The notes under the pieces were generated by a model, which saw only the letters and a list, made by a program, of their open reading frames with translations, had not been told where the DNA came from and did no database searches. Shown piece after piece: positions 1-4,785 of a DNA stretch of 5,118 nucleotides. How positions within the stretch are numbered: position 1 is the first letter of the stretch; every line of letters starts with the position of its first letter. This DNA comes from an uncultured Planctomycetales bacterium. Lineage in GTDB: Bacteria > Planctomycetota > Planctomycetia > Isosphaerales > Isosphaeraceae. Where the stretch lies: the NCBI GenBank assembly GCA_937997355.1, contig CALKTZ010000877.1:1-5118 (forward strand), in the 5' to 3' direction. Position numbers and translations under genes: made by a program.

Positions 1-447
1 ATTGGGTTCGTTCGGCGCATTTGTGTTCGGTGCGAGTCTCCGACCCTCTCAGGTGTCCGTCCGAAGGTCTCCATCGGGCGCATTCCTCAACCTGTTAAGG
101 TCGTAATCTTGCCGATAAAAATGAACCAAGAAATGGAACCGCCGCCGAGGTTTTTCCAAGGTCGTGGTCTGCTTGGGACGAGAGCCGGGGAAATGAACGA
201 CGCCGAAATCAATGCGACCTCGGAGGAGGGAAATGAGCCTTATCGAACGCCAGTGAGACGGCGCGCCCTGGCCGCGACTTGTGTGGCTTTCGACCGCTGC
301 CCGAGATGCGAGAAGGTTGTCCGAACTCCTCCGCATGGGCATTGCTCCTGATGCGGTTTCAATTGACACGGACGACGAGCTAATTCCTTCGGAGTCGCGT
401 ACGGGATAATATCGCGTCTTGATCCCTTTCCCGAAGGAGTGAATCCG
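1..447. other. Region without a convincing gene; leader of the small secreted protein gene
   Basis: I see no supported gene here. A plus-strand frame from ATG 121 to TGA 349-351 would give 76 residues with a Cys-containing tail (RCPRCEK), but it has no Shine-Dalgarno and shows weak GC bias at third codon positions, so I do not call it. A 6-bp inverted repeat (CCGCAT 331-336 / ATGCGG 351-356) is followed by a T-rich stretch and could be a weak terminator. A perfect TTGACA lies at 363-368 but has no TATAAT-like box 16-18 bases downstream. A GATAAT lies at 405-410 without a clear -35 box. The last 60 bases contain the inverted repeat described separately. Confidence 0.5.
385..438 (+). promoter_or_regulatory. 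Inverted repeat overlapping the Shine-Dalgarno of the downstream gene
   Basis: TCCTTCGG at 385-392 is perfectly complementary to CCGAAGGA at 431-438, which contains most of the Shine-Dalgarno AAGGAG (434-439). The 38-base loop holds a smaller possible stem (CGCG 396-399 with CGCG 413-416). If transcription starts upstream of 385, the ribosome binding site would be paired and translation could be controlled by opening the hairpin. If instead the GATAAT at 405-410 is the -10 box, the left arm is not transcribed and the repeat would be a DNA-level dyad or chance. The complementarity is seen; the function is inferred. Confidence 0.35.
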
Positions 448-852
448 ATGAAACTGAAATCCGTCGCGGTGATCTTCCTCGCAACCACGGGAGTCCTCCT
501 CCAAGGACGCCAGGCGGCTGCCCCCATCTCCAAGCTTGCCAGGGAACAAATCACCCTCGCCAATGATGCTCTTGTCATGCTGCGCCGACTGGCCCGTGAT
601 GGGCGAGCCAGCTTCTCCGGCCCGTCCCTATCGCTGTGGGAAGGGCGTAAAATGGAGGCCCTTCGCAAATCGGGAGCGGGCAAGGCCGAGATAATCGAGG
701 CGATTGAGGGGATGATCAAGGACCTCAAGGAGGATGAGGCGAGGGCGAAGGGCATGCTCGACGGTGCCAGGGGCACGATGGTCGAAGTCTACGATGTCCA
801 GTACCGTCGCCTGGAAGCGGAGATGTGGCTGGATGAGGAACGGGCCAAGTAG
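448..852 (+). CDS. Small secreted helix-rich protein, function unknown
   Basis: The gene encodes 134 residues. The start at ATG 448 is chosen because AAGGAG (434-439) lies 8 bases before it; the in-frame GTG at 439 overlaps that site. Residues 1-25 look like a Sec signal peptide: Lys near the N-terminus, hydrophobic VAVIFLATTGVLL, and cleavage near QAAA. The mature part (about 26-134) is charged and Ala/Leu/Glu-rich, predicted as long helices with possible coiled-coil character, and ends in YRRLEAEMWLDEERAK. From memory, this resembles small planctomycete proteins with TolC-like helical segments ending in a YRLEAE-type motif, but I cannot confirm a family. I see no catalytic motif and no cysteine. 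It is convergent with the FGE-like gene: 89 bases separate it from the TGA stop, but only 5 bases from the final TAG of the read-through frame. Its role is unknown, probably periplasmic. Confidence 0.8.
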   Translation: MKLKSVAVIFLATTGVLLQGRQAAAPISKLAREQITLANDALVMLRRLARDGRASFSGPSLSLWEGRKMEALRKSGAGKAEIIEAIEGMIKDLKEDEARAKGMLDGARGTMVEVYDVQYRRLEAEMWLDEERAK

Positions 853-857
853 GGTCG

Positions 858-941
858 CTAATGCTTCCTCACCGCCACCACCCGGAATCCGATATGGTCA
901 TAACCTCGCTCCGGTTCAAATCGGAGACGGCACGCCGCACG
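858..941 (-). pseudogene. In-frame continuation of the FGE-like gene beyond the TGA (27 codons)
   Basis: Reading on past TGA 944-942 in the same frame gives RAACRLRFEPE, then RGYDHIGFRVVAVRKH, then TAG at 860-858. This is the normal end of FGE-like domains: an Arg-Ser/Ala-Ala-x-Arg stretch, a Pro about ten residues after the usual Cys, and a Gly-Phe-Arg-Val-Val strand. The TGA sits where family members usually have the Cys of the Cys-Arg-Ser-Ala signature, one base away from TGT or TGC. No frameshift is needed, so a single substitution explains the interruption. With read-through the full product would have 290 positions. The frame was checked codon by codon; the cause (mutation, sequencing error or recoding) is not decided by the sequence. 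Confidence 0.75.
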
Positions 942-1730
942 TCACACCACCCCGTCGTCGGTCCATGCGCCGCCCCGCCTCGCCCGGGAAATCGTGCCGT
1001 CCCGATTTCTGGGCGTGGTCGCCTTGGCCTCGGATAAATCCGGGTCGTCGCCTCCCGGCAGCCTGGCGTGGTACCAATCCCGGCACCACTCGAAAGTATT
1101 GCCGTGCATGTCGTGGATGCCCCAGGCGTTGGCCGGATAGAGGCCGACGCTGGTCGCCACTCCCAACGACGGGCCTTCCTCCACGCCGCCGTTGTAGGGC
1201 TTGCCCTTGAAGTTTGCCTGCGCGCGGCTGAGCGAGTCGCCGAACACGGTGGCCGTCGTCGTCCCGGCCCGGCAGGCATATTCCCACTGGGCCTCGGTGG
1301 GCACGCGGAATTCCCAATCCGGAGGCAGTTCCTTCGCCGCCACGGCCTTCTCGGTCAGCTTGCGGCAGAACGCCTCGGCCTGGAGGTAACTGACGTTGCC
1401 AACAGGGAGATCATCGCCCGCGGGAAGTTCATTCGTCGGTTTGCCGGGGAGTTCTCCGAGGGTTCGTTTCCAGTCACCTTGCGTCACCTCATACTTGCCG
1501 GTCCAGAACCCCTTGGTGAGACGAACCGCGACCTGGACCTCGTCCGGCCTATGCCCGGCTTCGTTTGCAGGACTGCCCATGGTGAAACGACCGGGCGGGC
1601 ACCAGCAGAGCTTGATGCCCCGGACCTGGCGTTCGTCGCCGGGCATGGCACCGACGAACGAATCCTGGGCGGAAGCGGACGAGCCGAGCAAGACGACGGT
1701 CAAGAACGGAATGCAGGAGTAGCGCCCCAT
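942..1730 (-). CDS. Secreted FGE/SUMF1-like domain protein, ended early by an in-frame TGA
   Basis: The protein has 262 residues before TGA 944-942. The ATG at 1730 is preceded by GGAG with 7-base spacing. Residues 1-21 form a Sec signal peptide (cleavage after SASA). The rest is a formylglycine-generating-enzyme-like fold: PPGRFTMGS (46-54 region), GFWTGKYEVTQGDW (74-87), LPVGNVSYLQAEAFC (108-122), FRVPTEAQWEYACRAGT (141-157), WGIHDMHGNTFEWCRDWY (203-220) and RRGGAW (251-256). True FGEs convert a sulfatase Cys to formylglycine using a C-terminal Cys pair. That arrangement is not evident here, so this is more likely one of the many non-catalytic or ligand-binding family members of planctomycetes. 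The frame continues beyond the TGA with the expected C-terminus (separate entry), so the gene may be a recent pseudogene or be read through. It lies 122 bases downstream of the oxidoreductase gene on the same strand, possibly co-transcribed. Confidence 0.85.
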   Translation of the reverse strand: MGRYSCIPFLTVVLLGSSASAQDSFVGAMPGDERQVRGIKLCWCPPGRFTMGSPANEAGHRPDEVQVAVRLTKGFWTGKYEVTQGDWKRTLGELPGKPTNELPAGDDLPVGNVSYLQAEAFCRKLTEKAVAAKELPPDWEFRVPTEAQWEYACRAGTTTATVFGDSLSRAQANFKGKPYNGGVEEGPSLGVATSVGLYPANAWGIHDMHGNTFEWCRDWYHARLPGGDDPDLSEAKATTPRNRDGTISRARRGGAWTDDGVV

Positions 1731-1737
1731 GGCAATG

Positions 1738-1741
1738 CTCC
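1738..1741 (-). promoter_or_regulatory. Shine-Dalgarno of the FGE-like gene
   Basis: On the minus strand GGAG ends 7 bases before the ATG at 1730-1728, which fixes that start. It immediately follows the hairpin at 1793-1742, so folding of the hairpin could affect ribosome access. Confidence 0.6.
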
Positions 1742-1793
1742 GATCGGCACTCTGAGAAACCGCTTACTCCATTGGATGACTCGGAGTGCGATC
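1742..1793 (-). promoter_or_regulatory. Long interrupted hairpin between the oxidoreductase and FGE-like genes
   Basis: In the minus-strand transcript the 5' arm GATCGCACTCCGAG (1793-1780) pairs with CTCAGAGTGCCGATC (1756-1742). This gives stems of 4, 6 and 3 base pairs, broken by one bulged C and one C/A mismatch, around a 23-base loop. It lies in the 122-base intercistronic gap and ends directly before the Shine-Dalgarno. There is no U-run after it, so a classic terminator is unlikely. An mRNA-stability or translation-control element, or a partial attenuator, are alternatives. The pairing is seen; the role is inferred. Confidence 0.4.
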
Positions 1794-1852
1794 ATGATGA
1801 TCCGTCGCGCGAACCCACGCAAGGATTTCCCGAGGTCGCGAATCTCGCCCGG

Positions 1853-2977
1853 TCAGGAGACCTGATCCATCGTCTTCGCGGCCTTGGCGTCGACCGAGGC
1901 CCGGACCAGGAGGCAGGTGAGGACCGCCGCGCGGCCATGCTCGACCGTGCAGACCGGCTCGCTCCGGGTGCGGACCGAGTTCACGAAGGCTTTCAGCGCG
2001 AGCAAGGTGTTATTGGTGTCGGGGCCGCCGAGCCGCTGGTCGGCCTTCTTCTGGTCGGGGCGATAGGAGAAGTTGCCCGAGTTGAAATCGACGCCCCCCT
2101 TGAGCCCGATCAGCCGCGTGTACTCCTCGTTGAACCGGGTCGGCGCAACCCAGCTATGGATGATGTTCACGAAAACGTTGTTCGGGTACTCGACGACCCC
2201 CGAGTAATAGTCGTGAACGTCGCGGTCGGGCTGGCGTTCCCGGAACAGGTCGTCTCGCCCCATGGCCATCGCCCGGATCGGCATGGTGTCGACGGCCCAG
2301 TTGAGGACGTCCCAGTTGTGTACGGCCTGCTCGACGATCCAATCCCCCGACCGCTTGCGCTGGCCGAACCAGCCGTAGAGCGGCCCCCAGGAGTTCGACC
2401 ACAGAATCCGCCCCTCGACGAGTTCGCCGATCTCGCCGCGATGCACGGCGGCGATCGGCTCGATGAAGTGAGGGTCGGCGCGCCGCTGATGGCCGATCTG
2501 GACGATCTGCTTGCTCTCGCGCGTCGCCTTCACCACGGCGTCGAGATCGGCCCGGCTGAGGCACATCGGCTTCTCGCCGTAAAGATCCTTCCCCGCCGCG
2601 ATCGCGTCGAGATAGCAGCGCGCGTGCAGGTCGACCGGGATGGCGCTCACGATCGCGTCGATGCCGTCCTGCTTGAGGATCTCCTTCCAGGTGCCGTCGG
2701 TCGTGCCCGCCGGGCGCTGCTGGCCGGCCCCCTCGACCGTCTTCAGGCCCCGTTCCAGATTCGCGGCGTCGACGTCGCAAATCGCCCGGACGGCCACCCC
2801 CGGAATCTGCAAGAGCCCCTTGAGCAGGGCCGAGCCCCGGTTCCCCGCGCCGATCAGGCCGATGCCGATCGTGTCGTTCGGGCCGCGAGCCCCGGCGGCG
2901 CCCGCCGCCTGGAAGGTCGAGGAGCCCAATGCCCCGGCCGCGATTCCCAGTAACGTCCGTCTCGGTAGCGTCGTCAT
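1853..2977 (-). CDS. Tat-exported Gfo/Idh/MocA-family oxidoreductase
   Basis: The gene encodes 374 residues. ATG 2977 is chosen because GGGAGA (2990-2985) precedes it by 7 bases and it places the twin-arginine signal at the N-terminus; the ATG at 2992 overlaps that site and would add only MGESA. LPRRTLLGIAAGAL (4-17) is a Tat signal, so the folded, cofactor-loaded enzyme is probably exported to the periplasm. The Rossmann domain follows with GLIGAGNRG (40-48) for NAD(P) binding, acidic CDVD (67-70) after the second strand, IPVDLHA (113-119) and the family motif EKP (135-137), whose Lys is usually catalytic. The C-terminal alpha/beta domain holds GHQRR (162-166) and EQAVHNWDVLNW (216-227), with His220 and Asp223 as likely active-site residues. 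The substrate is probably a sugar, inositol or derivative and cannot be specified. The end at TGA 1855-1853 matches a complete family C-terminus (VLTCLLVRASVDAKAAKTM). The length is slightly short for planctomycete members but no domain is missing. Confidence 0.92.
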   Translation of the reverse strand: MTTLPRRTLLGIAAGALGSSTFQAAGAAGARGPNDTIGIGLIGAGNRGSALLKGLLQIPGVAVRAICDVDAANLERGLKTVEGAGQQRPAGTTDGTWKEILKQDGIDAIVSAIPVDLHARCYLDAIAAGKDLYGEKPMCLSRADLDAVVKATRESKQIVQIGHQRRADPHFIEPIAAVHRGEIGELVEGRILWSNSWGPLYGWFGQRKRSGDWIVEQAVHNWDVLNWAVDTMPIRAMAMGRDDLFRERQPDRDVHDYYSGVVEYPNNVFVNIIHSWVAPTRFNEEYTRLIGLKGGVDFNSGNFSYRPDQKKADQRLGGPDTNNTLLALKAFVNSVRTRSEPVCTVEHGRAAVLTCLLVRASVDAKAAKTMDQVS

Positions 2978-2984
2978 CGCAGAT

Positions 2985-2990
2985 TCTCCC
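2985..2990 (-). promoter_or_regulatory. Shine-Dalgarno deciding the oxidoreductase start
   Basis: Minus-strand GGGAGA lies 7 bases before ATG 2977-2975. An upstream in-frame ATG (2992-2990) overlaps this site, and longer extensions would bury the twin-arginine motif, so 2977 is preferred. Confidence 0.6.
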
Positions 2991-3143
2991 ATACCGCCAG
3001 GAGGCTCCCGACCCAGGGGTGGCCCCATCGGCGGTGTTTTTCTCGACTCATTCGAGCCGATCGGGCCGCGAGTCGCAAGATGATGCCAACGGCATGGTCC
3101 ATCCTGCGCTGGCGCGGATGATTCTCCCGATGTCCTGAAACGA

Positions 3144-3181
3144 AGATCGGTGCTCTCCCATCATCGGGAAGGCACCGATCT
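3144..3181 (-). terminator. Hairpin downstream of the PEP-CTERM gene, probable terminator
   Basis: AGATCGGTGC (3144-3153) pairs perfectly with GCACCGATCT (3172-3181), giving a 10-bp stem. The inner CCC/GGG can extend it with small bulges. It begins 53 bases beyond the PEP-CTERM stop on the minus strand and is followed there by the moderately U-rich TTCGTTTC. This suggests the PEP-CTERM gene is transcribed separately from the oxidoreductase gene. No gene lies on the plus strand here, so the minus orientation is preferred. The short U-tract is the weak point. Confidence 0.5.
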
Positions 3182-3234
3182 CGCAGAAGCTTAAGACGCC
3201 AGATGATCGACGATTGGCCGAACGAATCAATGCT

Positions 3235-3936
3235 TCAGGAGCGGCTGCGTCGCCGCGCGGCATAGCCCAGGACGCCGACAATACCCACGCCGAGGATGAT
3301 GACCGACGAAGGTTCCGGAATCGTGGGATACTGTCGCAGGGTGAATTGATAGGTCCCCGAAGGATCCGCGGTATCGAAGATCAGGAGTTGAACATCGTAG
3401 AGTTCGGTGGCTCCGTTGGCATGCCCCCCGGGAGGGAACCAATCGACGGTGATCGCGCCCTGGAAGCCGGTCGCGAATGCGGTATTCCCCGCGGGGTTCG
3501 ACGGATCGAACTGGACGAGACCTCCCCCCACCCCGGGGACGAAATTGGCCCCGACGCCAACCCCGATGACGAAGTGATAGTCGGTCCAGTCGAACCCGGT
3601 GTTGTTCGTCACGTCCTCATCGAAGAGATAGGACGTGATCCCGCCGGAATTGATCACCGTGAAGACGATGTCGATGGGATCCAGCGTGTTGAAGGTCTTA
3701 CTGACGTCCAGGATGTTGACCGAAGGCCCCCCCGGGACGCCGGGCACCACATTGTTGGGCTCCAGCGTGTCGATCGGCCCGGATGACATCCCGTCGACCG
3801 TGGCGGTCCCGCCGCCATATACACCGTTTACGGACCCGATGACCCCGGCGCGCGTCGAGGCGCTGAACACCGAACCGGCCAGGAAAAGAGCTGCCAGGGT
3901 GAGGGCATTCGCCCATCGTCGGCTGAGAAATCTCAT
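3235..3936 (-). CDS. Secreted PEP-CTERM sorting-domain protein, function unknown
   Basis: The gene encodes 233 residues. AAAGGAG (3950-3944) lies 7 bases before ATG 3936 but only 1 base before the in-frame ATG 3942, so 3936 is preferred. A longer frame back to 4122 adds low-complexity sequence before the signal peptide and is unlikely. Residues 1-30 are a Sec signal (Arg-rich start, hydrophobic ALTLAALFLAGSVF, cleavage near STRA). The mature part is Gly/Val/Asn/Thr-rich and probably beta-stranded, with NNTGFDWTDYHF (111-122), a pattern I associate with PEP-CTERM proteins. The C-terminus is a textbook sorting signal: PEP at 207-209, a hydrophobic segment (about 212-227) and a basic RRRSRS tail. 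Such proteins are processed by an exosortase (established for the family) and delivered to the envelope or extracellular matrix. No exosortase gene is in the window. No catalytic motif is visible. Confidence 0.88.
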   Translation of the reverse strand: MRFLSRRWANALTLAALFLAGSVFSASTRAGVIGSVNGVYGGGTATVDGMSSGPIDTLEPNNVVPGVPGGPSVNILDVSKTFNTLDPIDIVFTVINSGGITSYLFDEDVTNNTGFDWTDYHFVIGVGVGANFVPGVGGGLVQFDPSNPAGNTAFATGFQGAITVDWFPPGGHANGATELYDVQLLIFDTADPSGTYQFTLRQYPTIPEPSSVIILGVGIVGVLGYAARRRSRS

Positions 3937-3943
3937 TCGCATT

Positions 3944-3950
3944 CTCCTTT
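3944..3950 (-). promoter_or_regulatory. Shine-Dalgarno deciding the PEP-CTERM start
   Basis: Minus-strand AAAGGAG is spaced 7 bases from ATG 3936 and 1 base from ATG 3942. The spacing favours the inner ATG. Confidence 0.6.
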
Positions 3951-3982
3951 GCTTCGGCGTGCTGTCCGTCGGGGCCGGCCGC

Positions 3983-4018
3983 GGGATTCCGTTGAAGGCG
4001 GCACGCGCCGGAATGCCC
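3983..4018 (-). promoter_or_regulatory. Hairpin in the leader of the PEP-CTERM gene
   Basis: GGGATTCCG (3983-3991) pairs with CGGAAT (4009-4014) and CCC (4016-4018), a 9-bp stem with one bulged base and a 17-base loop. It lies about 47 bases upstream of the ATG at 3936. A role in the mRNA leader is possible but unproven; it could be chance in GC-rich DNA. Confidence 0.25.
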
Positions 4019-4086
4019 CAGCCCGACGACCCGTCCGATGCCGAAGCGATTGATGGATGTTCGTTCAAAAAAGATCGGGGAGGGAT

Positions 4087-4100
4087 TGAGCGTTCGCTCA
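4087..4100. promoter_or_regulatory. Dyad-symmetric site upstream of the PEP-CTERM gene
   Basis: TGAGCG (4087-4092) and CGCTCA (4095-4100) are perfect inverted repeats two bases apart. The shape suits a binding site for a dimeric regulator about 150 bases before the PEP-CTERM start. No recognisable promoter boxes accompany it, so this is only a candidate. Confidence 0.25.
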
Positions 4101-4785
4101 TTGCGTTTCGCACAGGGGGCATCGCACGGAGGAATGCCGACCCCGGATACGGTTGAAATCATCCCTGGCGCACGAGGCGTCGAAGGGAGGCGCGTGCCAC
4201 GGCAAGGGGTCGAGCGCGCGGCGATGCTCCCGGCACGTACCCGTTCGACATGCAATGCCGCGGGCGTGCTCCAAGGCCAGGCGTCGAGGAAACGTTTCGA
4301 AGGCCGATCACGATCGGGCAAGAATCCGATCGGCTGCAATTCGCTCTCGTCGAGCGAGAACTACTTCGGCGTGGCCTCTCCGAAGAGGTTGTCGAGATCG
4401 GCGATTCGTCGCCATGGATCTCTGGGGATCCCAATTCCGCGGGCGCGAGATGACCGAACGCGATCAATTTCTCCACGACAGCTCGAACTTGACGTCTCCC
4501 CGAGCCTTTCGAATCCTTTCGTTCACTTGCAATGCAGGATGCATACAATCCGGATTCAAGGATCTCAAACGAATCCTTGGAATCTGATTTCAGAAAATCT
4601 ACAGGGCCTCGATTATGGGAAAATATTTATTCGCTAGGGTTTGTGTGGATCCGAACGGCGTGATCTTACAAACAATCGATGGACAAGCAACGGAATGTCG
4701 CTTTTTTTCAACAAATGAAATCAGCACATCCCTGTGATTAACCATTCAAGATTATTCGAATTGCTTGATTGAATTCGTCGATCGA
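4101..4785. other. Gene-free region, AT-rich toward its right end, with clustered dyads
   Basis: Open frames here have erratic composition, no Shine-Dalgarno and no recognisable motifs, so I call none. From about 4530 to 4800 the DNA is visibly AT-richer than its flanks. It contains ATGCA/TGCAT (4532-4536 / 4540-4544), the palindrome AATCCGGATT (4547-4556), a 9-bp stem with one G-T pair (4555-4563 / 4573-4581), TCTGA/TCAGA (4583-4587 / 4590-4594), a T7 run near 4701-4710 and CGAATT/AATTCG (4757-4762 / 4772-4777). This is most likely an intergenic control region, possibly carrying promoters. Confidence 0.45.
4757..4777 (-). terminator. Small hairpin after the right-edge partial gene
   Basis: CGAATT (4757-4762) and AATTCG (4772-4777) flank a 9-base loop, starting 9 bases beyond the stop of the partial minus-strand gene. 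The stem is short and AT-rich and the downstream U-tract is poor, so a terminator role is only tentative. Confidence 0.2.

Noticed and set aside
233..256. Seven-codon reading frame after a GGAGGAGGG stretch, possible leader peptide
   Set aside because: The Shine-Dalgarno is good, but the peptide MSLIERQ has no run of a regulatory amino acid and no attenuator follows directly.
121..351. Possible 76-residue protein with a Cys-rich end
   Set aside because: No Shine-Dalgarno, no signal or known motif beyond a few Cys residues, and weak third-position GC bias compared with the real genes.
1772..2953. Long plus-strand open frame (393 codons) antisense to the oxidoreductase
   Set aside because: It covers almost the whole oxidoreductase gene and is rich in Arg, Asp, Pro and Val, as expected for the mirror frame of a GC-rich gene. 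The minus strand carries clear family motifs.
3077..3092. Sigma-54-like TTGGCA...TTGC on the minus strand before the oxidoreductase gene
   Set aside because: Only 9 bases separate the GG and GC elements instead of the required 10, and no activator site is visible.
4000..4198. Inverted pair GGCACGCGCC (4000-4009) and GGCGCGTGCC (4189-4198) as element ends
   Set aside because: Ten-base matches are expected by chance in a GC-rich window of this size. There is no transposase or target duplication.
4038..4637. Plus-strand open frame of 199 codons
   Set aside because: No Shine-Dalgarno, erratic codon use, crosses several inverted repeats and the AT-rich boundary, and shows no recognisable domain.
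4645..4745. DnaA-box-like TGTGGATCC and TGTGATTAA in the AT-rich region, possible origin
   Set aside because: Both depart from the consensus, there are only two, and no replication genes are nearby.
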